Source of the DNA: UBA1765 sp045615885
GTDB lineage: Bacteria; Fibrobacterota; Fibrobacteria; Fibrobacterales; Fibrobacteraceae
DNA: 64,000 bases
Direction of reading: 5' to 3'
Assembly (NCBI GenBank): GCA_045615885.1
Contig: JAZLFR010000073.1
Span: 1-64,000 of the forward strand
The notes beneath the pieces were generated by a model. It searched no databases, was not told the origin of the DNA, and saw only the letters and a list, made by a program, of their open reading frames with translations. The position numbers were made by a program, and so were the translations under genes. Each line of letters starts with the position of its first letter. Position 1 is the first letter of the stretch. Below are positions 55,127-64,000 of the stretch, piece by piece.

Positions 55127-56578
55127 CTATAAACTTTGTTTTTTGTGAGAAACGAAATTTCCTAAAATAATCAAAAATTGTTTGTAGCTGTATAAATTTA
55201 AAATAGAAGAAAGTTTGATGTAAAGAAAAATAAAGATCCCACATTGAATGAAGATAGTTGTTATTTCAGATGTTTCAATAAAACTTATCGGGTATACTAA
55301 AAAGCCTATAACAATAGAAAGTAAAGTCTGTGGTATAAAATCTTTCATTTGGTTAATGTAACTGTAGTTAAATATTTTTTTGTTTGGCCAACTGTTTATA
55401 ATTTGGCTGCAAACATTAGAAATGATTAAACTATAAGCCATTGCCATTACACTTATTTGGGCCGTAATGATGATTAAAATAATGCCAATTGATTTTTTTA
55501 GAATATCCATTTTTAGAATTAAATCACTGCGTCCAATAGCTTTGATTGCATTCATATTTGCAGTGTGAATTGGTGAAAATGCGCTAGTAATGCAAAAAAC
55601 TCTAAGGAATGGTACACAGGGAAGCCATTTTTCGGATAATACTAATTTAACGAGTGGTTCTGCTGATATGGCAAGAATAATCATGAATGGTATCATTATG
55701 TAGGAACTGATACATATCGTTTTTTTCATAATGTCTTTTAATCGCTTAGTATCGTCTTGCTCAATTGCCATTGCCGGGAATAGAACGCTATTTATAGAAG
55801 AACCGAGGTTGCTTTCTATGATTGTGGGAAATTGGCTTCCTCGATTATAAAAAGCTAAATCTTGTGGCGTGTAGATTTTGGAAATTAATATTTGCCTGAG
55901 CTGACTATAACCGGTATCGATAAAAGAAGTTAAAAGAAGTTTCCAGCCAAAATGAAAGAGATCTTTTAATTTTCTGTATGAAAAAATTAGTTTTGGTCGC
56001 CAAGGTACAATGATGCATAATGTGAATGTGGTTATGAATGCGCTACTCAGTTGTTGCCAGACAAGCGCCCAAATTCCGTAATCATGATAAGCCAAGAAAA
56101 TGCCGATAAAAGCTGATGTAAATGTCCCATATAGCGTTGAAAAGAACTGTTTTCTAAATAGTAATTTTTTTGAAATAAAACTTTGCAGGGTGTTTTTTAT
56201 TCCAAATAAAAAAAGTAGTGGGCTAAGCGCTTTTATTGCCTTGTCTAAATCAGAAATGTTGAAAAATTGGGCTATAAAAGGGGCTGCAGAAAAAATTACT
56301 ATAGAAAAAAGAGTCCCTACAGCAATATTAAAGAAAAAAACTGTAGAAAAATCACTGTCATCGGCATCCTTTTTTTGGATAAGAGCTATGCCGAAACCGG
56401 AGTCTACGAATACTTGTAAAAAATTAATGAGGATGAGAATGATTGCGATTTTCCCATAGTCGGAAGGGGCTAAAAGTCTTGCTAGAATTATAGAAACTAG
56501 AAGACTAATAGCCTGCGATCCGCTACGCTCAAAAAAGCGCCATAGAAAATTTTTGATAATGATTCTACTAGTTATCAT
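55127..56578 (-). CDS. Wzx-type oligosaccharide flippase
   Basis: This 483-residue MOP-superfamily membrane protein has about 12-14 helices. It opens NFLWRFFERSGSQAISLLVSIILARLLAPSDYGKIAIIL, as in PF13440 proteins, with LNRGSQFPTIIES-type FYNRGSQFPTIIE and PFMIILAISAEPLVKLVL further on. It flips lipid-linked repeat units to the periplasm for a Wzy polymerase; an EpsG-like polymerase gene lies 3 kb upstream. This is a different export route from Wzm/Wzt on the other strand. Confidence 0.88.
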   Translation of the reverse strand: MITSRIIIKNFLWRFFERSGSQAISLLVSIILARLLAPSDYGKIAIILILINFLQVFVDSGFGIALIQKKDADDSDFSTVFFFNIAVGTLFSIVIFSAAPFIAQFFNISDLDKAIKALSPLLFLFGIKNTLQSFISKKLLFRKQFFSTLYGTFTSAFIGIFLAYHDYGIWALVWQQLSSAFITTFTLCIIVPWRPKLIFSYRKLKDLFHFGWKLLLTSFIDTGYSQLRQILISKIYTPQDLAFYNRGSQFPTIIESNLGSSINSVLFPAMAIEQDDTKRLKDIMKKTICISSYIMIPFMIILAISAEPLVKLVLSEKWLPCVPFLRVFCITSAFSPIHTANMNAIKAIGRSDLILKMDILKKSIGIILIIITAQISVMAMAYSLIISNVCSQIINSWPNKKIFNYSYINQMKDFIPQTLLSIVIGFLVYPISFIETSEITTIFIQCGIFIFLYIKLSSILNLYSYKQFLIILGNFVSHKKQSL

Positions 56579-56622
56579 GTCCTAAAATTATAGAGGATGC
56601 GTTAAATTGTTGATAAAAGAAA

Positions 56623-57573
56623 TTATTTTGCCTTTAGTATTGTTAAATACAAAGATGGACAATTCCTATAACAAAAACCGAGAATTTTTAGTTTCAGGCA
56701 TCTTTTATCTTTATTCAAAATTTTCTTTTTGTAGCTTGTTTTGCTTCTATATAACCAATATATGTTCTTTAATGGGTGCTTGCAATTTTCTACCCAGGGC
56801 CTTGTTGTCATATTTGGGGTGAAATGTACAAAAACTGGGCTAGTTCTTGATTCTAAAATTTCGTTGTCTGAATAGTAACTTGGTAATCCGTAGATTTTTT
56901 TGATTTGATTTCTATTTAGCTGGAATAGAGCTGTAAAAACATTGTATTTTGGGGGGAGAATCTTTATCAGGTTTTGCTTTCCTAAAACTCCATTAATAGT
57001 TCCTTGATCCATCGCATCAACAACACCTTTCCTTTCTTTTACAAAGTCTATGCATTGTTGCGTGAAATTGATTTCTCGACAATAGTCTAGATTCCAAAGA
57101 ATCATGCCGGCGTTAATGTATGTTTGTTCTTTTGTGAGTCCAACATTTATATGCCTTTGAATAGGATTAATATCACAAACTCCTGCAATGGCATATTCGT
57201 TTAAAATAGTTTCATAAATTTCTTTTAGATTGCCTTGGACAATTGCATCAACGTCAAAGTAAAATGCTCTACACTCTTCAGTTAGAATTTCTGGTATGAA
57301 AATTCTAGCAAAAGTTGCCAAACTACGATCTTTGGATACATCTCCTCCAAGCCGGGATGCTATATAGTTTTCCGAAATAGGGAAAATTTTAAATTTTAAA
57401 TTAGGATATTTGCTTGAATAACGTAAAATATTTTCTTTTGAATCTTCTAGAATGCCACTGTCTAAAACAGTGATTTTTATTTCTCCGACATCAGCATTAT
57501 TTTCTGCAATAGAAACAATTAATGTTTCTAAATGTGGAACATAATTTTGATCACTAGCGACAACGATATTCAT
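56623..57573 (-). CDS. Glycosyltransferase family 8
   Basis: This 316-residue retaining glycosyltransferase has NIVVASDQNYVPHLETLIVSI, KDRSLATFARIFIPEIL and the DxD motif AFYFDVDAIV near residue 105. YINAGMILWNLDYCREINF and a C-terminal HFTPNMTTRPWVENCKHP (donor His) follow. LgtC-like galactosyl or glucosyl transfer is typical. It is complete. Length is normal for the family. Confidence 0.9.
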   Translation of the reverse strand: MNIVVASDQNYVPHLETLIVSIAENNADVGEIKITVLDSGILEDSKENILRYSSKYPNLKFKIFPISENYIASRLGGDVSKDRSLATFARIFIPEILTEECRAFYFDVDAIVQGNLKEIYETILNEYAIAGVCDINPIQRHINVGLTKEQTYINAGMILWNLDYCREINFTQQCIDFVKERKGVVDAMDQGTINGVLGKQNLIKILPPKYNVFTALFQLNRNQIKKIYGLPSYYSDNEILESRTSPVFVHFTPNMTTRPWVENCKHPLKNIYWLYRSKTSYKKKILNKDKRCLKLKILGFCYRNCPSLYLTILKAK

Positions 57574-57596
57574 ATGAATTCTTTCTATGGATGATT

Positions 57597-58451
57597 TTAT
57601 TCATTGTTTAGTTTGTTTAGCAATTTGTCTGAATATATAGATGAAATTTTTCTTGCAAAGAAATAGTTGCTGAGTTTTATTGTTTCATAATCATTTTCAT
57701 CAAGTATTCCTGGTTGGGATCCATGTTTTTCTTTCCATAAGGCAAAACGAAAATTGTTGCTTACGCAAGTGTTGCTGAATGTAGAATTCATAAGTATTGT
57801 CTGAAAAAAGAATTCTTCTGGAACAAAAGTCCATTTTAACCAGCTAAAAAATTTGGATCCTTCTTTTGATCCTAGAAATGATACTATGTAGTTGGAAAAT
57901 GTCTTTGTAATGCTGACATAAACCATACCTTTGTGTATTTTGTAATTGAAAGGTGGTTTTCGGTTTATAAATAAGATTCTCTGAATTACGTAAAAAACTT
58001 TTGTGAGTAATTTTCCAAATGGACTTTTGTAATTAAGAATGTCATTTCGGTAGAAAACCTTGAATCTAAAATGAGAATCTTCTTTATCGCTACAGCTCAT
58101 GTAGTTTTTGTCGTTGCCTTCGCAAAAGAAATTTTTTAATTCGGATTTCTTTTTGCACAAACAGTCTTGCCCTGTGATTACATGAAGGTAAAAGTCTTCT
58201 TTATGATCTTTGCATGCTAGTTTTATCAAGGAGATGATTGCTTCTACATGCTGAATTCCTCCCCAGGGAATCCTGTACTCGGAAATGGCTGTCGTGTGAG
58301 AAATATTGTTTAATTTGTTTGAAATGTCGTCGTTTGCAGTTTTTTTGTCGATATGGACATATACAAAACATTCTTCATCAACCAGTTGTTGGACTAATGA
58401 AATCAGATAATCAAACTCTTTGTAGGCTGTAATGCAGAAAATTTGGGTCAT
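57597..58451 (-). CDS. GT14-like (Branch-type) glycosyltransferase
   Basis: This 284-residue protein resembles the beta-1,6-N-acetylglucosaminyltransferase/xylosyltransferase family. It begins IFCITAYKEFDYLISLVQQL, with VYVHIDKKT, WGGIQHVEAIISLIKLA, LHVITGQDCLCKKKSEL and FVPEEFFFQTILMNS near the end, all in family order. It is metal-independent, so no DxD is expected. It overlaps the next gene upstream by four bases (ATGA). Branching of the repeat unit is a reasonable inference. Confidence 0.8.
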   Translation of the reverse strand: MTQIFCITAYKEFDYLISLVQQLVDEECFVYVHIDKKTANDDISNKLNNISHTTAISEYRIPWGGIQHVEAIISLIKLACKDHKEDFYLHVITGQDCLCKKKSELKNFFCEGNDKNYMSCSDKEDSHFRFKVFYRNDILNYKSPFGKLLTKVFYVIQRILFINRKPPFNYKIHKGMVYVSITKTFSNYIVSFLGSKEGSKFFSWLKWTFVPEEFFFQTILMNSTFSNTCVSNNFRFALWKEKHGSQPGILDENDYETIKLSNYFFARKISSIYSDKLLNKLNNE

Positions 58452-59563
58452 AGTGAATAAAGAAAGGCTTGAATTTTTTCTAAAGTTTCTTGGTAATCAA
58501 AATGTTTGGCGCGTTGTTCTGCAGTTCGTTTATAATGTGACAAACTAAAATTGTTTGTCAATAGTTCTTTTATTCCGTCGTATAAAGCGTCTTCTGAGTT
58601 TTTTACAATTACACCAAATTCATTGTTTCCAAGAAGTTCTTGCATGCCAGAACAGCTTGTTGTAATGACCGGAGTTCCGACGATTAAGGACTCTGTAACT
58701 GCTGTGCTGAATCCTTCGTGTAGAGAACTGCATACGAATAAATCTGCGTTTTTTACATACTTATAAGGGTTGGTTTGATAACCCAGAAAGTTAACATCAT
58801 TTCCAATGCCTAATTCTTTTGCTTGTTTTTTTAGATTTTTTTCTAAGTAACCAACTCCAAGAAGCGTTAGACCTATATCGATTTCTTCATTTTTAAGTTT
58901 TGCAACGATGCTCAGTAACCTGTCAAAAGCTTTTTGGGGAATGAATCTTCCTACGCTAATTAAATTGAACTTATGGTTAAAGATGTTATCATTATTGATT
59001 GGCTCTTGAGATAGCTGTTGTATCTTTTCGGATTCAACGATGTTGTAAAGAACATGGTCATTCCCTTCAAGTTCTGGGAAAGTTTTTAAATAAGCGTCTT
59101 TGACAGAGCTTGCTACATAGACTGTAGCGTTGAATTTCTTTTGTAATTGGACGCATTCAGAATCATTTCTGTAGCAGTGGATTATGTCGTTACGGTTGTG
59201 AAATTCATTATGGATCCATTGAACCAATTTTACATTTGGTTTTGTACAGCCTGCGATAATTCGTGTCGTTGGCCCTTGAAAATAAGATACAATGATATCG
59301 TATTCTCCCTTAATCATGCATTTAAATAGGAACGCGGGGGAGAATAACTTGAAAAGAATAGTATTTCCACGAAAGATATGCTTGAATACATACTTGTATT
59401 CAATATCATTGGAAAGATTCTTCTTATTTATACCAACGTCAAATAGTGTTTGAATGGTCACCTTGAATTTTGTTTTGTCAAGATGATTTACCATATTCAC
59501 GAGAACCTTTTCGGCGCCGCCACCAGCAAGAGATGTTATAAAAAAGAGGATTCTTTTTTGCAT
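58448..59563 (-). CDS. Glycosyltransferase family 4
   Basis: This 371-residue GT-B enzyme has RILFFITSLAGGGAEKVLVNMV, a KLVQWIHNEFHNRNDI motif, ISVGRFIPQKAFDRLL and VNFLGYQTNPYKYVK. The donor-binding SSLHEGFSTAVTESLIVGTPVI has the EX7E spacing. It lies between the polymerase and the branching enzyme. Retaining transfer of a hexose is likely. Confidence 0.88.
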   Translation of the reverse strand: MQKRILFFITSLAGGGAEKVLVNMVNHLDKTKFKVTIQTLFDVGINKKNLSNDIEYKYVFKHIFRGNTILFKLFSPAFLFKCMIKGEYDIIVSYFQGPTTRIIAGCTKPNVKLVQWIHNEFHNRNDIIHCYRNDSECVQLQKKFNATVYVASSVKDAYLKTFPELEGNDHVLYNIVESEKIQQLSQEPINNDNIFNHKFNLISVGRFIPQKAFDRLLSIVAKLKNEEIDIGLTLLGVGYLEKNLKKQAKELGIGNDVNFLGYQTNPYKYVKNADLFVCSSLHEGFSTAVTESLIVGTPVITTSCSGMQELLGNNEFGVIVKNSEDALYDGIKELLTNNFSLSHYKRTAEQRAKHFDYQETLEKIQAFLYSL

Positions 59564-59567
59564 AGAT

Positions 59568-60656
59568 TTACCATGGCTTAGTTAGGTTAAAGTGATATGG
59601 AATAAGATTTGATTGCTTCAATATGTAGGCTGTTAAGACGAATAATGTCGCAATCCAAATGATTGTGAAAATCTTGACTGCTTCTTGACTTTTATCTTTA
59701 GGAAAAACAGCAAATAAATACCCGAATAAAATCATTCTTGCGGGCATAGCGTAGTAGTAGGCCAAACGTTTGACCTGGGGGTGGTAAAAACCTGTTAAAC
59801 CGATTAAAAAAGAAATTATTAACATATCTAATAGGAACGTGACTCTTTTATCTATAAATTGTAGTTTTTCGCGGTAACATAAAATAAGGAATAATTCGAT
59901 TCCATAGACATAAATGTCTCTGTTCTGCCCACGTGAGGATTCTACTGCATAACTACTATATTGTTCATAGTAGTCGATGCCGCCAGTAAATATGCTGATT
60001 GCCGTTTGGTATCCAGCACAAACAACTGCTGTTGTCGCTATAATAAGAAGCCTTTTGCTACCATCAATAGGAACTCCGTTTTTATGGTCCCATAAAAACC
60101 ATATTGGTAATGCAATTGTTGCTGATGAGTGAAATCCAAATGCGATAAGGATCGTAATCAAGTAAGGAAGTAATCTGTTATTGAAAATGAATTTTAATCC
60201 GTAGAAAACAATGGCTACGGCAACCATTTGCCTTACCACGTTGAATCCAGTTGTGTAGTAACTGAATAAAAAAATTAGAAAAGCAACGCTAATGGAAACT
60301 TTTGGATATTCTTTTCTTAATGCTAAATAAACAGGAATCGCTGTTAATGCGGCAAATGTGCCCCATGTTAAAACTCTACCACCAAGAGAATATGTTGCTT
60401 TGGCTATGGTTGCGAAAAGGTAATCCCCATATATGGAATGAATGAATTCTGACCAATTCATTTCTTCAAAACGCCGAAAAATTCTCATATAGGTCCATGT
60501 ATCGGTTCCTACATGATAGCGACCTGCTGCAAATACAATAATGACAATTAGACCGACAATATTTACGACATTTATTGCCTTATCGTTTTCCTGACGATAG
60601 TTTAGGAAAAATGTTGCTCCAATAAAAACAAAGAAATAGATTAGTACATCTACCAT
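59568..60656 (-). CDS. EpsG-family polysaccharide polymerase (Wzy-like)
   Basis: This 362-residue polytopic protein with about ten helices matches the EpsG pattern: AGRYHVGTDTWTYMRIFRRFEE near residue 45, FSYYTTGFNVVRQMVAVAI at about 150 and IAFGFHSSATIALPIWF near 185. It would join flipped repeat units in the periplasm. It pairs logically with the Wzx-type flippase 3 kb downstream. Only four bases separate it from the GT4 gene downstream. Confidence 0.87.
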   Translation of the reverse strand: MVDVLIYFFVFIGATFFLNYRQENDKAINVVNIVGLIVIIVFAAGRYHVGTDTWTYMRIFRRFEEMNWSEFIHSIYGDYLFATIAKATYSLGGRVLTWGTFAALTAIPVYLALRKEYPKVSISVAFLIFLFSYYTTGFNVVRQMVAVAIVFYGLKFIFNNRLLPYLITILIAFGFHSSATIALPIWFLWDHKNGVPIDGSKRLLIIATTAVVCAGYQTAISIFTGGIDYYEQYSSYAVESSRGQNRDIYVYGIELFLILCYREKLQFIDKRVTFLLDMLIISFLIGLTGFYHPQVKRLAYYYAMPARMILFGYLFAVFPKDKSQEAVKIFTIIWIATLFVLTAYILKQSNLIPYHFNLTKPW

Positions 60657-60666
60657 TTTTTGTAAC

Positions 60667-61461
60667 CTATTTCTTGTTGTGAAGCCAATTTAATGCTGCT
60701 CTTGGGGTTAATGCTGCAATAATGGGCTTTAATATCAGTATATATTTGTAAAATGGAACTTTGATTGCTTGAAAACCGTGAAATGCTGTTGATGAATACA
60801 TCAGTGCCGTTCTCAAAGTTCTTTTTTTATATGCTGCAGAATTTTCGCGGTAAATGTATAAGGGGGCCTGGATGTTGTAGCCTTGCATTCCCGCCGCATA
60901 GAATCTAAACCACAAGTCCCAATCTTGGCCTCGTTGAGTTCTTGATGAGACTGTATAACCGTCCAGCTTGTCGTATGCACTTTTCCGCATCATGATGGTG
61001 GGGTGCATGAAGGTAGGTCCCCTAAGAACATCACTCTTTGTCGGATATTCCTTAGGAATTCTTTTCCCTAAAATTTTGTTACCGTCACTAATGAGTGCCG
61101 CGGAACCGACTACCGCATATTCAGAATGTTCTTGCAAGAACTTTACTTGTGTTTCAAGTCTCTGAGGAAGACTTTCGTCGTCATCATCCATTCTGGCGAT
61201 GTATTCTCCAGAACAATTTTCAAGGCACTTGTTTAAGGAATAAGCGAGTTTGGAATTTGTTTTGTTTCTTAGAATTTTGAATCGAGAGTCTTTGCCTGCG
61301 TATTCTTGTAGAATTTTATTTGTGCTGTCTGTAGAACAATCATCGCAAATGACGAATTCCCAATCAGTAAAAGTTTGGGCCATGATGGAATCAAGGCTCT
61401 TTGCGAGAGTCTTTGCTCCATTAAATGTGGCCATAATGATGCTGACTTTGGGACTGCTCAT
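60667..61461 (-). CDS. Glycosyltransferase family 2
   Basis: The start is set at ATG 61461 (MSSPKVSIIMATFNGAKTL), giving 264 residues. The open frame extends upstream to 61578 but the extra residues do not fit the fold. Motifs are WEFVICDDCSTDSTNKIL, NSKLAYSLNKCLENCSGEY, RMDDDDESLPQRLETQ and GPTFMHPTIMMRKSAY. It is the first gene of the minus-strand block, so the promoter should lie in 61462-61660. Confidence 0.86.
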   Translation of the reverse strand: MSSPKVSIIMATFNGAKTLAKSLDSIMAQTFTDWEFVICDDCSTDSTNKILQEYAGKDSRFKILRNKTNSKLAYSLNKCLENCSGEYIARMDDDDESLPQRLETQVKFLQEHSEYAVVGSAALISDGNKILGKRIPKEYPTKSDVLRGPTFMHPTIMMRKSAYDKLDGYTVSSRTQRGQDWDLWFRFYAAGMQGYNIQAPLYIYRENSAAYKKRTLRTALMYSSTAFHGFQAIKVPFYKYILILKPIIAALTPRAALNWLHNKK

Positions 61462-61666
61462 AACTTTAACATAAAAGATAGGTAATTTTGGAGATTTCCA
61501 TATTTTTTTATAACAATCGGGGCCTTTTTTAGGGCGATAAAGTGATAGAATACTCCTCCCTTGATAACTCCTGCTCAAAAGTGTATATTGTTGCTTGCAG
61601 ATAATTTTTGTTACCTCTGCTTTTTCTTATATTCAGACATAAAAAACGTTTGTAGCGAGGTGTAGA

Positions 61667-61807
61667 ATGAAACCTATTATTACTAAAATCACTAGGCAGC
61701 CAATAACGATTACAAATTGTGAAGCGGTAAGAAGAATTCAATCCAATGACATTCCCAAATGTTCGTTGAGAAAAGTTGAAATCAAATTACCGGATTGCGC
61801 TAGATGA
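61667..61807 (+). CDS. 46-residue basic peptide, unknown
   Basis: The ORF starts at ATG 61667 with GAGG six bases upstream and codes MKPIITKITRQPITITNC... ending DCAR. It is basic with three Cys residues. Its stop TGA overlaps the ATG of the next small ORF (ATGA), the hallmark of coupled genes, which is the main reason to call it. No family is recognised. It could also be a decayed gene start. Confidence 0.4.
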   Translation: MKPIITKITRQPITITNCEAVRRIQSNDIPKCSLRKVEIKLPDCAR

Positions 61808-61953
61808 GTGAACGTTTCCAGATTGTTCCTATTACAGAATCTATTTTTCAGAGCATAGATGCGCGAGGGTATTTTTCTTGCGCCAAGGTTTCTGTAAATT
61901 GGATATTGAAGCGGGTAAAGACGGATTTGATTGATACTGGCTTTGACGGATAA
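61804..61953 (+). CDS. 49-residue peptide, unknown
   Basis: The ORF starts at ATG 61804 inside the ATGA junction and codes MSERFQIVPITESIFQSIDA... ending TGFDG. It has a mixed amphipathic helix and no signal peptide. No ribosome binding site of its own is seen, consistent with coupling to the 61667 ORF. Function unknown; a two-component small module is one possibility. Confidence 0.4.
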   Translation: MSERFQIVPITESIFQSIDARGYFSCAKVSVNWILKRVKTDLIDTGFDG

Positions 61954-61996
61954 TCCCGAAATAATGTATATTGCCCTTATAGAAAAGGAGCTGGAA

Positions 61997-62176
61997 ATGT
62001 CAAATGCTGAAGCTTTACACCAACTGTTTGCTCAATGTCAAAAGGTGAATTTTGACGAGTCCTATGATATCATTGCTTCTGCCCAAAGTCCGGAAGAGGC
62101 TGATTTTTTTCGTATGGCTACAGATCTAATTCTAAAGCAGAAACAAAAAAAAGTTGTTGACGAGAATCGCTTCTAA
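61997..62176 (+). CDS. 59-residue acidic helical protein
   Basis: ATG 61997 follows AAAAGGAG with good spacing, so it is preferred over the upstream ATG 61964. The product (MSNAEALHQLFAQCQKVNFDE...) is helical, acidic in the first half and Lys-rich at the end (LKQKQKKVVDENRF). No family is recognised. Its stop overlaps the start of the Wzi-like gene (TAATG), so it is co-translated with it. Confidence 0.55.
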   Translation: MSNAEALHQLFAQCQKVNFDESYDIIASAQSPEEADFFRMATDLILKQKQKKVVDENRF

Positions 62177-63624
62177 TGACACTTCGTTTAGTCTTTTTGC
62201 TTCTTGCAGCTTTCGTCTTTGATGCTTTTGCTGCATCCCCGACAGTTGCCCCTGACCGTATGCGTAACCTGCGCATGTTGGAGGCAAATCCGTTCCTGTT
62301 TGAATACCATCGTGTGACCATGGGGGAGGGGCCGCAGTTCTTTGCGTACCCTAAGCGCGATACCGCGTTCCGCAAGAATTTTGACGAGACCGAAAAGGAT
62401 GCACTGTTCCATTTGGGCGATACGGATTACAGGATAGCAGCTTCCATTGTGGGAGGCCTGGATTATCGTGGTGGCGAATCTCTGGGCGATACCATTTGGC
62501 CGGGGATTGATGGCGGTCTGTTTGTCCGTGGCTATGTAGATTCCCTGGATTTTTCCTTGGAGGCCCGCATGTACGTGGAGTCTCATTCTGCAAAAAGGCA
62601 GAAGTCCTGGGACCATGAGGTTTTTGATGAACAGTACGGCGACATTCAATATGTGAGCTATTCCCGCTATCGCGGGCAGGTGGGCTTTAACTGGAATCAT
62701 TTCCGCGTGAGTGCCGGTCGTGATGTGTTGCACTGGGGACCGGGTTTCTACAACAACCTGACGCTGAACCAGTTTGCCTTGCCTTACACGTTCATGACGT
62801 TGGATGCGGTCTTTGGTCCGCTGCATATTGTAAGTGCCTATGGTGATTTGCGTATCGGTCAGTGGGCTTGGAGCGATGAAAACGCTAATGAACGCAACAT
62901 GTACGCCCATCGTTATGAACTTGCCTTGGGCAACTTGACCCTTGGCGTGAGTGAACTGCAGGTGATTTACAACGATAGCAAGCCCCTGCTGATGGTGCCG
63001 ATTATTCCGCTGTTTATTGAGAAGGGAAATTTTGCTGAGACCACGAATAATGGTGCAATTTCAGTGGATGCCAATTATAGATTGTTGCGCTTTTTGAGAG
63101 TTTACTCTGAATTTTTGTTAGATGATATGGAAAGTCCTGGTGATTTGATTAAGAATGAAATGAACAATAATCGATGGGGCTTTATGGCTGGCATGCAGCT
63201 TGCTCATGATTTCTACATTAATAAAATGAAATTGGAAGCCGGTTCTATTTTAGAATATGCTCGAGTTGAACCTTGTACTTACACTCACCATGATTCTGCG
63301 AAAGCACAAATTGCTCATTTGAATCATCCTCTAGGTAACCCCAATGGCCCCAACAGCCAGACTATAGACTGGCTAATGTATGCTCGTATGCCCAATGTGT
63401 TCCTCTCTGTATTGCAGAGGTTTTATTGGAAGGGAACGGGCGTTGGAAGCTCCATTGATGATGAATTTCCAAAATTTGGAAAAAAGCACTTCCTGAAGGG
63501 CGCTAAAATGCAATACTCTGTCACACCTTCCGTAACCTACGAAGGCCAATACACCGCCTTTACCGGCAGCATCACCTTCGTTGACGACCCGCAGGTTTAT
63601 TTGCGCGTCGGGTTCAAGTGGTGA
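62176..63624 (+). CDS. Wzi-like capsule-assembly outer-membrane protein
   Basis: This 482-residue protein has a signal peptide (MTLRLVFLLLAAFVFDAFA). The barrel matches the capsule assembly protein Wzi pattern (PF14052): RGQVGFNWNHFRVSAGRDVLHWGPGFYNNLTLNQFALPYT near residues 160-200, VFGPLHIVSAYGDL, and ending in ..DDPQVYLRVGFKW with a terminal aromatic. Wzi-type proteins attach or organise capsular polysaccharide at the cell surface. Its place next to the glycan island supports that. The following gene overlaps its stop (TGATG). Confidence 0.83.
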   Translation: MTLRLVFLLLAAFVFDAFAASPTVAPDRMRNLRMLEANPFLFEYHRVTMGEGPQFFAYPKRDTAFRKNFDETEKDALFHLGDTDYRIAASIVGGLDYRGGESLGDTIWPGIDGGLFVRGYVDSLDFSLEARMYVESHSAKRQKSWDHEVFDEQYGDIQYVSYSRYRGQVGFNWNHFRVSAGRDVLHWGPGFYNNLTLNQFALPYTFMTLDAVFGPLHIVSAYGDLRIGQWAWSDENANERNMYAHRYELALGNLTLGVSELQVIYNDSKPLLMVPIIPLFIEKGNFAETTNNGAISVDANYRLLRFLRVYSEFLLDDMESPGDLIKNEMNNNRWGFMAGMQLAHDFYINKMKLEAGSILEYARVEPCTYTHHDSAKAQIAHLNHPLGNPNGPNSQTIDWLMYARMPNVFLSVLQRFYWKGTGVGSSIDDEFPKFGKKHFLKGAKMQYSVTPSVTYEGQYTAFTGSITFVDDPQVYLRVGFKW

Positions 63625-64000
63625 TGCATTTAGACTCTCTCTATAAAGCCTTCTTCGCTCTGCTTCGTTATTCCCTCGGAATAGACGAGTCCTTTGCGCA
63701 TCGCCTGTCTGCGGAAGAATGGACTTGGATGCGTGAGGAGGCGATTCGCCAGGCGTTGATGGGTGTGCTGTATATGGGCGTAAAGAAACTGCCTGATGAC
63801 CTGCGACCGCCCCGCTTGCTTTTGATGCAGTGGGCGTTCGATGCCGAGAATATCCGCGGCACCAACCAGAAGGTGAACGAGGTTGCTGCAAAGCTTACCC
63901 AGATGTTCAAGGAGCGGGGTAGAGAATCGGTTATATTGAAGGGCCCCGCCAATGCGCTGCTGTACCCGGATCCGTTTGCACGAAGCTGCGGCGATGTGGA
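63624..64000 (+). CDS. Nucleotidyltransferase-family protein (partial, runs off the window)
   Basis: ATG 63624 overlaps the wzi stop. About 125 residues are visible: MHLDSLYKAFFALLRYSLGI, a helical region, then VILKGPANALLYPDPFARSCGDVD. The KG...YP.p..R..GDvD pattern is that of NTP_transf_5-type uncharacterised nucleotidyltransferases (PF14907), often found in capsule and teichoic loci. The C-terminal part lies beyond the window. Confidence 0.7.
   Translation, partial: MHLDSLYKAFFALLRYSLGIDESFAHRLSAEEWTWMREEAIRQALMGVLYMGVKKLPDDLRPPRLLLMQWAFDAENIRGTNQKVNEVAAKLTQMFKERGRESVILKGPANALLYPDPFARSCGDV

Noticed and set aside
61529..61741. 70-codon minus-strand frame near the right island border
   Set aside because: Overlaps the better supported plus-strand mini-ORFs, and has no ribosome binding site.

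Overview
The window looks like chromosomal DNA of a Fibrobacter-type anaerobic gut bacterium. The main taxonomic pointer is a protein at 7696-8199 that carries the short 'Fibrobacter succinogenes major paralogous' (FISUMP) domain. It is supported by fermentative pyruvate:ferredoxin oxidoreductase (nifJ), many lipoproteins and outer-membrane barrels typical of a diderm, and frequent GTG/TTG starts. I saw no rRNA, tRNA, CRISPR array or intact transposase. The assignment rests on recognised families, not on a database search.

Layout. 1-3.4 kb is a decayed accessory zone: a gene tail, a 28-codon lipoprotein-like ORF, a remnant of a second nifJ copy, a structured repeat, a lipoprotein, a broken HExxH metalloprotease-like gene and a small secreted protein. 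3.4-30.4 kb is mostly housekeeping: nifJ, ThiE-like and ThiD, fabF, a DegT aminotransferase, rpsT, ispE, an M29 aminopeptidase, ftsK, an RluA-type pseudouridine synthase, nadD and rsgA. Envelope proteins without a recognised job lie between them, and the block ends with an OmpA-family porin. A 590-bp non-coding stretch before fabF is full of heptanucleotide tandem repeats.

30.4-63.6 kb is a surface-polysaccharide island in two convergent blocks meeting at about 52.1 kb. The plus block opens with a truncated initiating sugar-phosphate transferase. It continues with an ATP-grasp enzyme, a GT4, the ABC exporter pair Wzm/Wzt, an acyltransferase, a pyruvyltransferase-like protein, several glycosyltransferases and UDP-galactopyranose mutase. 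It ends with a cytidylyltransferase / SDR / CDP-polyol phosphotransferase trio resembling ribitol- or glycerol-phosphate (teichoic-acid-like) synthesis. The minus block holds a Wzx-type flippase, an EpsG/Wzy-type polymerase and seven glycosyltransferases. The island therefore encodes two different export logics. A Wzi-like outer-membrane protein and a partial nucleotidyltransferase follow at the right edge.

The most unusual structure is inside the ABC exporter operon. An archaeal-type AAA ATPase precedes wzm, and an AAA-ATPase/PD-(D/E)XK protein follows it. A HATPase plus STAS-like pair then sits between a 57-bp orphan copy of the wzt 5' end and the intact wzt. This looks like cargo inserted at, or captured beside, the wzt start with duplication of the gene's first 19 codons.
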